This document shows positions 1 to 8,242 of a DNA stretch of 64,000 nt, one piece after another. The stretch lies in the NCBI RefSeq assembly GCF_003931915.1, contig NZ_RSAA01000014.1, positions 186,001 through 250,000 on the forward strand. Direction: 5' to 3'. The notes beneath the pieces were generated by a model, which made no database searches, was not told where the DNA came from, and saw nothing but the letters and a program-made list of their open reading frames with translations. Positions within the stretch are counted from its first letter, which is position 1; each line of letters starts with the position of its first letter. This stretch comes from Saccharopolyspora rhizosphaerae. GTDB taxonomy: Bacteria > Actinomycetota > Actinomycetes > Mycobacteriales > Pseudonocardiaceae. Position numbers and translations under genes: made by a program.

Positions 1-117
1 ATCCGAAAGCGAAGGATGCCGAGCGAACCCCGACTGCCGAGGCGAAGCGAAGCGAGGCGATCGACCACGCCGCACACCGCCAGGCAGCGGCGGTGGAGCT
101 TCCGCCCACCGGCTCAG

Positions 118-183
118 GCCGGGACGATGGAGCGCTCCACGCCGCACCGGGCCGGGACGATGGAGCGCCCCACGCCGGGCCGG
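118..183. repeat. 33-bp tandem repeat, two copies
   Basis: Copies at 118-150 and 151-183 agree at 30 of 33 positions and share the core GCCGGGACGATGGAGCG. They lie just downstream of the cobA stop on the minus strand. The unit is 11 codons long, but I recognise no gene across it. The rest of 1-206 shows nothing recognisable. Confidence 0.8.
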
Positions 184-187
184 ACTG

Positions 188-205
188 CCCCCTCCGTGGA
201 GGGGT
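188..205 (-). terminator. Possible hairpin terminator after cobA
   Basis: CCCCTC and GAGGGG arms with a 4-nt loop lie directly after the cobA stop at 207. No T-run follows, so this is a weak candidate. Confidence 0.3.
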
Positions 206-206
206 G

Positions 207-1418
207 TCAGTCCTTCAGGCCTGCTACCGGGCCGATGACGATGACCGCCGGGGGCTTGATGTCGTGGGTGCGGACGTCCTCGGCGACCTGGGCGAGAGTG
301 GTCTTCACGGACCGCTGGGACCCGGTGGTCGCTTCCTGGACGACCGCGACCGGCGTGTCGGCGGGACGGCCGTTCTTGATCAGCACCTCGGCGAAGGCTT
401 CGACGCGCTGCACCGCCATCAGCAGCACGAGGGTGCCGCGCAGCCGGGCCAGGGCCTCCCAGTCCACGAGCGAGCGCTCGTCGTCGGGGGCGACGTGGCC
501 GGAGACCACGACCGCCTCGTGCGCCACACCGCGGTGCGTCACCGGCACGTCGGCCATCGCCGGAGCGGAGAAGGCGCTGGTGATGCCGGGCACGACGGTC
601 ACGGGGACGCCGGCTTCGGCGCAGGCCAGCAGCTCTTCGAAGCCGCGCCCGAACAGGTACGGGTCACCGCCCTTGAGACGGGCGACGAACTTGCCGGCGC
701 GGACCTTCTCGATGAGCGTCTCGTTGATCACCGTCTGGCTCGCCGAGCGGCCGTAGGGGATCTTCGAGACGTCGATGACCTCGACGTGCGACCCCAGCTC
801 CTCCAGCAGCTCCCGCGGTGCGAGGTGGTCGGTGAGCACCACGTCGGCCTTGGCCAGCAGCCTTCGCCCGCGGACGGTGATCAGGTCGGGAGCACCGGGA
901 CCGCCGCCGATCAGCGCGACGCCGGGAACGTGCGGCTCGGGGTGCTCGTCGATCACGCCGGACTGCACCGCTTCCAGCACCGCGTCGCGGACACCGGCGC
1001 TGCGGCGCGGCTTGCCCCCGGCGAGCACGCCGAGCAGCAGCCCGTCGTGCTCGGCGACGGCGGGGGTGACCGCGGTGCCTTCGGTGGCGTTGTCGGAGCG
1101 GACGCAGAACACCCGGTGGCGCTCGGCCTCCGCCCCCACCGCGGCGTTGACCTCGTCCGACGAGGTCGCCGCGACGGCGTACCAGGCGTCGTCGAGGTCG
1201 CCGTCGCGGTACTCGCGACGGCTCCAGGTGATCTCGCCCGAGTCGGCCAGCGACTCCACCGCGGGCGTCGCCTCCGGGGCGATCACCTCGACGGCGGCGC
1301 CCGCCTTGATCAGCCGGGGGAGCCGACGCTGCGCGACGGGGCCGGCGCCGACCACCACGACGCGGCGACCGGTGAGGTCGAGCCCGGCGAGGTAGTGGTT
1401 ATCCGATGGAGTGGCCAT
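207..1418 (-). CDS. cobA: Uroporphyrinogen-III C-methyltransferase with siroheme synthase N-domain (CysG-like)
   Basis: This enzyme makes precorrin-2 from uroporphyrinogen III, the entry point to both cobalamin and siroheme. Residues 1-150 form a Rossmann-type precorrin-2 dehydrogenase domain (VVVVGAGPVAQRR near residue 20). From about residue 165 comes the SAM-dependent methyltransferase, with the start motif GGGPGAPDLITVRG, the LKGGDPYLFGRG loop and PGITSAFSAPA. At 403 residues it is shorter than the 457 of enterobacterial CysG. The start overlaps the cbiX stop by 20 bases and has no clear SD of its own, which suggests coupling. The adjacent CbiX chelatase means siroheme could be made here as well as B12. 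Confidence 0.93.
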   Translation of the reverse strand: MATPSDNHYLAGLDLTGRRVVVVGAGPVAQRRLPRLIKAGAAVEVIAPEATPAVESLADSGEITWSRREYRDGDLDDAWYAVAATSSDEVNAAVGAEAERHRVFCVRSDNATEGTAVTPAVAEHDGLLLGVLAGGKPRRSAGVRDAVLEAVQSGVIDEHPEPHVPGVALIGGGPGAPDLITVRGRRLLAKADVVLTDHLAPRELLEELGSHVEVIDVSKIPYGRSASQTVINETLIEKVRAGKFVARLKGGDPYLFGRGFEELLACAEAGVPVTVVPGITSAFSAPAMADVPVTHRGVAHEAVVVSGHVAPDDERSLVDWEALARLRGTLVLLMAVQRVEAFAEVLIKNGRPADTPVAVVQEATTGSQRSVKTTLAQVAEDVRTHDIKPPAVIVIGPVAGLKD

Positions 1419-2304
1419 GTGCGTGTCCGTGTGCGTGACCGTGTCCGGTCGGGTCGTCGGGGTGGTGGTGCGGCGTCTGCGGTGCGCCCAGCTTGTCCTC
1501 GAAACCCGGCAGCAGCACCCGGTACGCGCAGGTGTCGCAGTTCATCCGGATGTCGCCGTGCAGGGCCTCGTGGTAGCGCTCCACGACGAGGTCCACCAGG
1601 GCATCGCAGTCTCCCAGGTACCCCGCGACGTGGACTTCGACCTCCGGGTCGGTCTGGGCCCACTCGCGCGCCTGCGACACGACGCGCTGCGGCAGCACAC
1701 CGTCGAACAGGAAGTACGGGGCGACCACGACGCGCTTCGCCCCGAGCTTGCGAGCCCGGTCCAGCCCACCAGGGACGTCCGGCGGTGCCAGGGAGATGAA
1801 CGCGGTTTCCACCGTCTCGAAACCGCAGGTCTCCTGCAAGAGGCGTGAGACCTTGCACACCTCGGCGTTGGCGTCGGGGTCGGTGGAACCGCGGCCGACG
1901 AGAACCACTGCGGTGTCGGCCCATTCCTCGCGCGGGACCTCCGCGGCGATCCGCTCGGCGAGCAGCTCGAGCAGGATCGGGTGCGGCCCGAGCGGGCGGC
2001 CGAAGACGAAGGACGTCCCGGGGTGGCGGCGGACTTCGCGTTCCAGCGCGGCGGGGATGTCGCCCTTGCCGTGCCCGGCGGCGACGAGCACCAGCGGCAC
2101 GGCGGCCATCCGCCGGTGGCCCTTGTCGGCGAGCTCGGCCCAGGCTTCGGTGACCGCGGGGGCGGAGAGCTCGATGAAACCGCCGGAGGCGTCGACACCA
2201 GCGGCCGCCATCCGCGCTTGCAGCCGCTCGAGGAAGGCGTGGAACTGCGCCACACCTCGTTCGTCCACCGTGCCGTGGCCCACGACCAGCAGCGGTTCGG
2301 TCAC
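1399..2304 (-). CDS. cbiX: Sirohydrochlorin chelatase, CbiX family, with His-rich tail
   Basis: This cytosolic chelatase inserts Co2+ (early-insertion B12 route) or Fe2+ (siroheme) into sirohydrochlorin. It has 301 residues, the long two-lobed CbiX/SirB form. The N-terminal lobe begins LLVVGHGTVDERG, whose His is the usual metal-handling residue. The last 25 residues are exceptionally His-rich (HHHPDD, then alternating GHGHAHGHAHGH), a trait of CbiX-L proteins thought to store metal. The GTG start overlaps the cobH stop as GTGA, and the stop overlaps cobA/cysG. The window also encodes the late-insertion CobN, so the metal used by CbiX is uncertain. Confidence 0.9.
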   Translation of the reverse strand: MTEPLLVVGHGTVDERGVAQFHAFLERLQARMAAAGVDASGGFIELSAPAVTEAWAELADKGHRRMAAVPLVLVAAGHGKGDIPAALEREVRRHPGTSFVFGRPLGPHPILLELLAERIAAEVPREEWADTAVVLVGRGSTDPDANAEVCKVSRLLQETCGFETVETAFISLAPPDVPGGLDRARKLGAKRVVVAPYFLFDGVLPQRVVSQAREWAQTDPEVEVHVAGYLGDCDALVDLVVERYHEALHGDIRMNCDTCAYRVLLPGFEDKLGAPQTPHHHPDDPTGHGHAHGHAHGHSIG

Positions 2305-2912
2305 CGGTTACCTCCAGGTTCTGCCCAGTAGAGCAGGGCGTTGATGGCGGCGGCGGCGATCGCCGCGCCACCACGTTCGGTCAGGGTGCTCACGGCCGGT
2401 AGGCCGCTGCGCCGCAGTGCGGCCTTGCTGTCCACGGCGCCGACGAAGCCGACGGGGACTCCGACGATCAGCGCGGGTTCCAGCTCACCGTTCTCGGCGA
2501 GCCGGAGCAGTTCGGTGAGCGCGGTGGGGGCGTTGCCGATCGCCCACACCGCGCCGCGCGGGTGCTCCGCCGCCGCGAGCCGCATCCCGGCCGCGGAGCG
2601 GGTGAGCTCTTCGGAAGCGGCGGCATCGGCGACGCCGGGGAAGTCCAAGCCGACCCGCACTTCGCGGGCGGTGATGCCGGAGGCGGCCATGCGCACGTCG
2701 GTGATCAGCGGCGCACCGGCCAGCAAGGCGTCGCGGCCCTGCCGCAGCGCGGCCTCGTCCGCGACGACCTCGCCGGTCCAGCTGGGGTCGGCGGTGGTGT
2801 GCACGACGCGTTCGACGACCGCCCGGGTCAGCGGCTCGAACCGGTCGAAGTCGGCACGGGACCGCATGATCCGGTAGGACTCGGTCTCGATCGGGTGCAC
2901 TGTGCGCCTCAT
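2301..2912 (-). CDS. cobH: Precorrin-8X methylmutase
   Basis: CobH/CbiC moves the methyl group from C11 to C12 of the corrin ring to give hydrogenobyrinate or cobyrinate. The 203-residue length is normal. The N-terminus (HPIETESYRIMRSRAD) is characteristic, since these enzymes begin with I-x-x-x-S. The central DVRMAASGI region and GNAPTALTELL, followed by GVPVGFVGAVDSK, are family signatures around the active-site His. It is the second gene after the riboswitch, 15 bases behind the cobalt transporter, and overlaps cbiX by 4 bases. Confidence 0.93.
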   Translation of the reverse strand: MRRTVHPIETESYRIMRSRADFDRFEPLTRAVVERVVHTTADPSWTGEVVADEAALRQGRDALLAGAPLITDVRMAASGITAREVRVGLDFPGVADAAASEELTRSAAGMRLAAAEHPRGAVWAIGNAPTALTELLRLAENGELEPALIVGVPVGFVGAVDSKAALRRSGLPAVSTLTERGGAAIAAAAINALLYWAEPGGNR

Positions 2913-2927
2913 GGTCGTTGCTGTCCC

Positions 2928-3983
2928 CTATGCCGTTTCCGCGCTCTTCCGTTCGGCGGTGAGCCGCCACCACGCCGCCGCGCCGCCCCACACCAGCAGG
3001 AACAGCGCCAAGGTCAGGTACCCGAGCAGCTCGAACTGGTCGCCGATCGCCGCGATCCCGTCGAGGAAGCCCCATCCCGACTCCGCGAGAAGTCCACAGA
3101 GGACGACGAAGGCGACGAGCGCGGCGAGCCCGACGGTGAGCGCGGTGGTGGTGATGTTCACCCACAGCCGCCGCAGCGGCCGGGCCAGCGACCAGGTGTA
3201 GGCGCGGGACATCAGCATGCCGTCCACGCTGTCCACGGTGCACATCCCGGCGGCGAACAGCAGCGGCAGGCTCAGCACGGCGACCGCCGAGAGGTCCGCG
3301 CCCGGGGTCACCATCGCGAGCACCGTGATCTCGGTGGCCGTCTGCATCCCGAGCCCGAACAGCAGTCCGATGCCGAACAGGTGCCAGGAGCGGGCCACAC
3401 CGCGCATCCGCCCGCGCAGCACCCGCGCGAGCAGACCCCGGCGACCGAGGACGAGCTCGACCTCGGCCTCGTCGACGGTGCCGCGGCGGGCCCGGCGCAG
3501 CAGCCGCCAGGCGTCGCGCAGCACGAGCGCGTTGAGCACGGCGAGGGTGGTCAGCACGGCGACGACCACCAGGTCGACGGCGGTGGCCATGCGCACGCCG
3601 GTCTGCTCGGCCCACTGCTGCGCGGCGGGTCCGGCGATGAAGGCGACCGCGCAGGCCAGCAGCATCACGACGCTGGCGTGCCCGAGGGCGAACCACATGC
3701 CCGTGGAGACCGGACGCCTGCCGCGCTGCATCAGCAGCCGGGTGGCGTCGTCGATCACGGCGACGTGGTCGGCGTCGAAGCCGTGCCGCAGGCCGAGCAA
3801 GTAGGCGGTGGTGCCGGCGGCGGCGAGGCCTCCGGCGGCGCTGAACGCCTGCTCGTGAAGCAGGTAGGCGCCCCATCCCGCGAGGTGCAGGGCTCCGATG
3901 GCGGCGAGCAGGACCGCTGACTTCCGGCGCTCGCGTGCGCCCCAGCCGGCCGTGTGCCGGCTCACTTCGGTATCCCGATCCAT
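2928..3983 (-). CDS. Nickel/cobalt transporter, NiCoT family
   Basis: This inner-membrane permease takes up Co2+ or Ni2+ with high affinity. It has 351 residues and about eight hydrophobic segments. The signature helix RHGFDADHVAVIDD holds the HX4DH motif that defines the family, and a later helix carries LGHASVVMLLA. An in-frame ATG lies 66 bases upstream, but the start at 3983 is preceded by a strong AGGAGG (3994-3999) at good spacing. It sits directly behind a cobalamin riboswitch and in front of cobH, cbiX and cobA, which points to cobalt. Selectivity between Co and Ni cannot be read from sequence alone. Confidence 0.9.
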   Translation of the reverse strand: MDRDTEVSRHTAGWGARERRKSAVLLAAIGALHLAGWGAYLLHEQAFSAAGGLAAAGTTAYLLGLRHGFDADHVAVIDDATRLLMQRGRRPVSTGMWFALGHASVVMLLACAVAFIAGPAAQQWAEQTGVRMATAVDLVVVAVLTTLAVLNALVLRDAWRLLRRARRGTVDEAEVELVLGRRGLLARVLRGRMRGVARSWHLFGIGLLFGLGMQTATEITVLAMVTPGADLSAVAVLSLPLLFAAGMCTVDSVDGMLMSRAYTWSLARPLRRLWVNITTTALTVGLAALVAFVVLCGLLAESGWGFLDGIAAIGDQFELLGYLTLALFLLVWGGAAAWWRLTAERKSAETA

Positions 3984-4059
3984 GGGAATCCGACCTCCTG
4001 GGTTCTCCCGCCCGGGGTTCGGTGGCCACGCGCCGCGGGTTCGCGGCACGGGGCCGGCG

Positions 4060-4215
4060 CGCAGTGTCCTGACTCCCGGATCGACGTGGCTCCCCTGCCT
4101 TCCAGCTGGTGTCAGCCGTGGCGGTGGGTGGGGACCACTCCCCGGTCACAGTGGCGGGACCGTCCCGGATTCGCACCGGGTTCCTGCACTGTCGGCGGCA
4201 GTCATCCTTGCCTGA
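4060..4215 (-). ncRNA. Cobalamin riboswitch upstream of the cobalt transporter operon
   Basis: Read on the minus strand, this has the core GGTGCGAATCCGGG, then the B12-box heptamer GCCACTG (4155-4149) followed by TGACCGGGGAG, a GGAAGGC segment, and the 3' end GAGTCAGGACAC (4075-4064). These are the conserved blocks of the AdoCbl aptamer in order. It ends about 77 bases before the NiCoT start, where it can repress the transporter-cobH-cbiX-cobA unit when B12 is plentiful. Confidence 0.92.
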
Positions 4216-4233
4216 TCTACGGTCCGAGGTCAA
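4206..4233 (-). promoter_or_regulatory. Possible promoter of the cobalt transporter operon
   Basis: On the minus strand TTGACC (4233-4228) is followed after about 18 bases by AAGGAT, just before the riboswitch aptamer. The -35 is good and the -10 poor. Confidence 0.35.
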
Positions 4234-4246
4234 ACCCGGTGAAATC

Positions 4247-4263
4247 GATCACGATGCGTGATC
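4247..4263. promoter_or_regulatory. Inverted repeat GATCAC-N5-GTGATC, putative operator
   Basis: Perfect six-base arms with spacer GATGC sit about 14 bases upstream of the candidate -35 of the cobalt transporter operon. The same arms and spacing recur at 51119-51135 near ispG. I cannot name the regulator. Confidence 0.4.
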
Positions 4264-4290
4264 TGCGGCGTGCCCCGTTCAGCGGACGGC

Positions 4291-4317
4291 GCTTTCAACG
4301 GGCCCGACCAGGGGTAC
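4291..4317 (+). promoter_or_regulatory. Possible stress-sigma (SigB/SigF-like) promoter
   Basis: GCTTT, a 16-base spacer, then GGGTAC resembles the actinobacterial GTTT-N15-17-GGGTA consensus. It lies about 50 bases before the DUF1876 gene. The perfect palindrome CTCACCCGGGTGAG (4317-4330) begins at its last base. Confidence 0.35.
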
Positions 4318-4369
4318 TCACCCGGGTGAGCCCGTTGCTCCGGCTCGTTGCTGCGTCAAGGAGGGCACC

Positions 4370-4639
4370 ATGAACGAGACGCACTCGATCACGTTGAACT
4401 TGCAGGTCGTGGAGGCGGGAGCGAAGACGACCGCCGACGTCGGCTTCACCACGCCGAGCGGGCAGGCGCTCCACGGCCACGGCACGGCCCGCCGGCACCC
4501 CGACGACCCGGAGGTGCCGCAGATCGGTGACGAGATCGCCATCGCGCGCGCGTTGTTCGAACTGGGCCACAAGCTCCTCGACAACGCCTCCGACGACATC
4601 GGTGAGCGCCTCCACCGCAGGGTCCACCTCCCTGCCTGA
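4370..4639 (+). CDS. DUF1876 domain protein (dsRBD-like fold), small
   Basis: This 89-residue protein matches DUF1876, a small actinobacterial family with a double-stranded-RNA-binding-like fold and no proven role. The family pattern is visible as a strand pair, then G-x-G-x-A-R-x-x-P-x-D-x-x-V-P-x-I-G-D-E (residues 36-56), then the helix ARALFELGHKLLDNASDDI. The ATG follows AAGGAGG at ideal spacing. It is a single-gene unit convergent with the response regulator; a possible stress-sigma promoter upstream would suit a stress-induced role, but that is inference. Confidence 0.8.
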   Translation: MNETHSITLNLQVVEAGAKTTADVGFTTPSGQALHGHGTARRHPDDPEVPQIGDEIAIARALFELGHKLLDNASDDIGERLHRRVHLPA

Positions 4640-4679
4640 GGACCACCACCGGCACCGAGAACTCGGTGGTCACGCAGGT

Positions 4680-4714
4680 CTGCACGTCTCCCCCGCCCGG
4701 GAGGGGACGTGCAG
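4680..4714. terminator. Bidirectional hairpin between convergent genes
   Basis: Arms CTGCACGT...CCCC and GGGG...ACGTGCAG enclose a 9-base loop, between the DUF1876 gene and the oppositely oriented response regulator. There is no strong T-run on either side. Confidence 0.5.
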
Positions 4715-4761
4715 TTCCACGTCGAACGGACTGTCGCTGTCGCGCCGGAGGTGGTCCCCCT

Positions 4762-5400
4762 TCAGCGCTTGAGGTACTCCAGGACCGCGAGGACTCGGCG
4801 GTTGGTGTCCTCGGTGGTGGGCAGGTCGAGCTTGGTGAAGATCGCGGCGATGTGCTTGCTCACCGCGCCGTCGCTGACGTGCAGCCGCTGCGCGATGGCG
4901 GCGTTGGACCGTCCCTCCGCCATGAGCGACAGCACCTCGCTCTCCCGCTCGGTCAGCCGCTGCAGCGGGGTCGAGCGCCGCGCGAGCAGGCTCGAGACGA
5001 CCTCGGGGTCCATCACCGTCCCGCCGGCCGCGACGCGACGCACGGAGTCGACGAACTGCTCGGCGTTGAACACCCGGTCCTTGAGCAGGTACCCCACCCC
5101 GCCGCTTCCGTCAGCGAGGAGTTCGCGCGCGTAGAGCTGCTCGACGTGCTGGGACAGCACCAGCACCGGCAGCCCGGGCACCTCCCGGCGCGCGGTCAGC
5201 GCCGCCCGCAGGCCTTCGTCGGTCTGGGTCGGCGGCAACCGGACGTCCACCACCGCGACGTCGGGGCGCAGCTCCAGCAGCGCGCGCTCCAGCTCGGGAC
5301 CGGTCTCGACCGCGGCGACGATCTCGAAGCCGTGCGCGGTCAGCAGCGTGCTCAGCCCGTCCCGCAGCAGGAACAGGTCTTCGGCTAGGACAACGCGCAC
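4762..5400 (-). CDS. NarL/LuxR-family response regulator
   Basis: This 212-residue DNA-binding response regulator pairs with the kinase directly upstream. The receiver domain (1-120) begins VRVVLAEDLFLLRDGL with the acidic pocket, has the phospho-acceptor Asp in VAVVDVRLPP near residue 54, and ends with the Lys of GYLLKDRV. The C-terminal LuxR helix-turn-helix is LTERESEVLSLMAEGRSNAA, followed by the recognition helix VSDGAVSKHI. The GTG start lies inside the kinase reading frame, overlapping it by 16 bases, so the pair is translationally coupled. The target genes are unknown. Confidence 0.92.
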   Translation of the reverse strand: MRVVLAEDLFLLRDGLSTLLTAHGFEIVAAVETGPELERALLELRPDVAVVDVRLPPTQTDEGLRAALTARREVPGLPVLVLSQHVEQLYARELLADGSGGVGYLLKDRVFNAEQFVDSVRRVAAGGTVMDPEVVSSLLARRSTPLQRLTERESEVLSLMAEGRSNAAIAQRLHVSDGAVSKHIAAIFTKLDLPTTEDTNRRVLAVLEYLKR

Positions 5401-7178
5401 GGGATCTCCACGGTCGCTTCGGTCGGTCCGCCGGGCGGGCTGTGCAGCACCAACGTCCCGTCGAAGGTACCGAGCCGCTTGCGGAGACCCCGCAGTCCGC
5501 TGCCGCGCGCGGGGTTGGCACCGCCGACCCCGTCGTCGGTGACCGAGACCCGCAGCACCCCGTCGTGGGCCAGGCGCACGCGCACGGTGTCGGCGCGGGC
5601 GTGCTTGATCGCGTTGGTGACCAGCTCGCGGGTGGCGAAGTAGGCGGCGGCCTCCACCGCCGACGGGCAACGGCCGGGCAGGTCGCCTTCGACCTCGATG
5701 CGCACGTCCAGGTCGAGCACCAGCGCGCGCACCGCGTCAGCCAGACCGCGTTCGGTGAGCACCGGAGGCCGGATGCCCCGCACCAGCACCCGCAGCTCGG
5801 CCAGCGCCTGACCGGAGTCGGTCTTGCTCTGCTCGATCAGCTGACGCGCGCGCTCGGGGTCACGGGCGAACAGCTCTTCGGCGGCCGACAGCTTCAGCCC
5901 GAGGGCCACCAGCCGCGCCTGGGTGCCGTCGTGCAGGTCGCGCTCGATGCGTCGCAGCTCGGCGTCCTCGGAGTCGGTGGCGTCGGCCCTGGTCCGGGCC
6001 AGGTCGCGGACCCGCTGGGCGAGCTGCGCGCGACCGGTCGGCGCCAGCAGGAGCCGGGTCCAGTGGCCGTGCGCGCGCAGCAGCAGCGGTGCCAGCGCGA
6101 GAGCAGCGACGGCGCTGGCCAGCCCGAGCGGCACGCCGACGACCGGGGTTTGGGCGAGCGAGCGCGCGGGCGCGGCCATCTGCGGGACCGGGTCGCCGGT
6201 GCCCAGCAGCAGCTCGCCGACCCCGACCCACAGCGGGATCCACACGCCGGTCCCGAACACCCACACGCACAGGGCGATCGGGGCGAGCAGCAGCGCGGTG
6301 ACCGGGGTGTCGCCGAGCAGCCACAGCAGGTCGCGCCAGGTCGCCGGATCGGTCATCGCCCGCCGGTAGCGGGCGCGCCACAGCGAGGCGGCGGGCGTGC
6401 GCTTGAGCGAGCGGCCGACCCGGTAGAAGCCGTCGCTGGTGGGCTGCGGCTCCTCGACCGGCAGGTACGTCTCGGGCACCGGCACGCCCGACCAGGAGCC
6501 GGCGAGCCTGCGGCCGAGGCCCGCTGCCCGCGCCGCCCAAGCCGTGCCGACCGGCCACAGCTGCAGCACGAACAGCACGTGGCTGAGCACGAAGATCACC
6601 AGGACCAGAACCGCGACCAGCAGGTTCAGCACCGCCAGCCCACCGGTCAGGGCTAGCCGCCCCAGGTCGCGCAGGCCGCGCGCGGCCCAGCGCTGCCAGG
6701 CGCGCTGGTTCCGCGGGCCGAGCCGGCTGCGCACCCAACGCCCGTGCAGCCGCAGCGGGCTGTGCCCGAACAGCACGACCGCGAGCCCGAGCACCGGGCC
6801 GATGACGGTGTCGAGCAGGAAGAAGTCGAGATCGCGCCCGGTCGCCGGGTCTTCGCCGATCCACTTCACGCGCTGCAGGTAGCGGACGGCGAACGGCCGC
6901 CGGTAGAGCGTGCCGTCGAAGCGGTACCAGCCCTCGTCGTCGGGCCGGGGTTCCGGCGGTGCGGGCGTGTAGGGCTCTTCCACCACCACGCCGCTCCAGT
7001 CCCGGGCCAGCCGCCGGTGCAGGTCCGCGACGGCGCGGCACCGGTGGATCAGCCACTCGCCGAGCTGGAGCAAGCCCATCGAGATCGTGGTCAGCCCGGC
7101 CACGTAGCCGAGGAACAGCAGCGGCCCGGCCGCTCCCAGGAGCAGCAGGCTCGGTCCGATCACCAGTCGTCGCCTCAT
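5385..7178 (-). CDS. Sensor histidine kinase with duplicated sensor region
   Basis: A 597-residue membrane kinase. The C-terminal third holds the HisKA_3 phospho-acceptor ERDLHDGTQ (His near residue 416), the N box ELVTNAIKHA, and the G boxes DDGVGG and GSGLRGLRKRL. The first 390 residues hold two copies of an actinobacterial Sensor-type unit: each has membrane helices, then a Y-x-P-x-x-x-x-P-x-x-D-G-W/F-Y-R-x-G/D-x-x-L motif, then DPAT-x-RDL and more helices. Usually only one such unit is present. A MRRRLVIG start is chosen over an ATG 24 bases upstream. It forms an operon with the response regulator; the signal is unknown. Confidence 0.9.
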   Translation of the reverse strand: MRRRLVIGPSLLLLGAAGPLLFLGYVAGLTTISMGLLQLGEWLIHRCRAVADLHRRLARDWSGVVVEEPYTPAPPEPRPDDEGWYRFDGTLYRRPFAVRYLQRVKWIGEDPATGRDLDFFLLDTVIGPVLGLAVVLFGHSPLRLHGRWVRSRLGPRNQRAWQRWAARGLRDLGRLALTGGLAVLNLLVAVLVLVIFVLSHVLFVLQLWPVGTAWAARAAGLGRRLAGSWSGVPVPETYLPVEEPQPTSDGFYRVGRSLKRTPAASLWRARYRRAMTDPATWRDLLWLLGDTPVTALLLAPIALCVWVFGTGVWIPLWVGVGELLLGTGDPVPQMAAPARSLAQTPVVGVPLGLASAVAALALAPLLLRAHGHWTRLLLAPTGRAQLAQRVRDLARTRADATDSEDAELRRIERDLHDGTQARLVALGLKLSAAEELFARDPERARQLIEQSKTDSGQALAELRVLVRGIRPPVLTERGLADAVRALVLDLDVRIEVEGDLPGRCPSAVEAAAYFATRELVTNAIKHARADTVRVRLAHDGVLRVSVTDDGVGGANPARGSGLRGLRKRLGTFDGTLVLHSPPGGPTEATVEIPCALS

Positions 7179-7296
7179 GACACCGAGTCTTTCCGCCGCC
7201 ACCGGCCGGGACAGTCGTGCTGCGTCCCGAACCGGGGTGGAGCTACCTCCACCACTCGGTTCCGAGGAGCGCTGCGGTGCACGGCCTTCCGCCCGG

Positions 7297-8151
7297 TCAC
7301 GCGAGTTCGGCGAGCACGGTGCGGACGACCTTGGCCGCGAGCTCGGCGACGTCCATCGACAGCCCAGGCCGGGCCCGCACCCGCAGCGGGGCGGGTTCCA
7401 AGCGGGGCAGGTCGCGCCGTTCGAGGAGCCCGGCCGGCCGCACCTTGGTCGAGGGCAGCAGCGTGACGCCGAGGCCGGCGCGGGTCGCGGCGAGCACCCC
7501 GGAGAGGTCGGCCGCCTCGCACACCAGGTCCGGTGCTCGGCCCATCCCCTCCATCGCGTCCATCGCGTGCCTGCGCAGCGTGCAAGGCTGGTCGAACACC
7601 ACGAGCGGCAGCGGCGCGTCCTCGGCAGGTGGCTGCCAGTCCGGTGCGGAGAACCACTCCAGGCGCAGCTGACCTGCGTCGAGGCTGCGGCGGCAGACGG
7701 TGTCGTCGATGAGCAGCGCGATGTCGATGCCGCCGCGTTCGACGGAGTCGGCCAGCCGCGCCGTGCGGTCCAGGCGGAAGCGGACCTCGCGGTCCGGGAA
7801 CGCCGAGCGCATCCCGGAGGCCAGCTCCGGCAGGAAGCGGTCGGCCGCGTGCTCGGTCGAGCCGAACACCAGGGTGCCGCGGCCCTCGGCGCCGAGCCTG
7901 CGCACCGCGTCGTCGTGCACGTCGAGGATGCGGCGCGCCTCGGCGAGCACCAGCTCGCCGTCGGCGGTGAACCGCGCCTGCCGCCCCTCGCGCACCACCA
8001 GCCGGCGGTCCAACGCCCGCTCGAGCTTGCGCACGTGCTGGCTGATCGCCGACTGCGTCAGGTACAACGCGGCTGCCGCCCGGTGGAAACCGCCGCAGTC
8101 GGCCACGGCCACCAGGCTGCGCAGCGCGATGACGTCGAGCACCGCACTCAT
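7297..8151 (-). CDS. LysR-family transcriptional regulator
   Basis: 284 residues. The N-terminal winged helix-turn-helix is typical: LRSLVAVADCGGFHRAAAAL, then LTQSAISQHVRKLERALDRRL in which SQHVRKLE is the recognition helix. The rest is the periplasmic-binding-like effector domain. It is transcribed away from the EamA exporter at 8243, the usual layout for a LysR regulator that controls its divergent neighbour, so the exporter is the likely target. The effector cannot be inferred. Confidence 0.9.
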   Translation of the reverse strand: MSAVLDVIALRSLVAVADCGGFHRAAAALYLTQSAISQHVRKLERALDRRLVVREGRQARFTADGELVLAEARRILDVHDDAVRRLGAEGRGTLVFGSTEHAADRFLPELASGMRSAFPDREVRFRLDRTARLADSVERGGIDIALLIDDTVCRRSLDAGQLRLEWFSAPDWQPPAEDAPLPLVVFDQPCTLRRHAMDAMEGMGRAPDLVCEAADLSGVLAATRAGLGVTLLPSTKVRPAGLLERRDLPRLEPAPLRVRARPGLSMDVAELAAKVVRTVLAELA

Positions 8152-8179
8152 GCGCTCAGGGTAGACCGATCAGCCGCCA

Positions 8180-8206
8180 CGATCGATCGCGATCGCTTAT
8201 CGTTGT
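8180..8206. promoter_or_regulatory. Putative LysR operator in the divergent promoter region
   Basis: The 91-base gap between the LysR gene and the exporter contains CGATCGCGATCG (8184-8195), a perfect palindrome, within a run of GATC and ATCG repeats. Position and symmetry fit a LysR site. Confidence 0.4.
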
Positions 8207-8242
8207 TGGACGCCGGTGCGGTGCGCGGTGAACGCTTCAACC

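Noticed and set aside
93-1799. 568-codon plus-strand frame opposite cobA and cbiX
   Set aside because: Shadow of the minus-strand genes, without family features.
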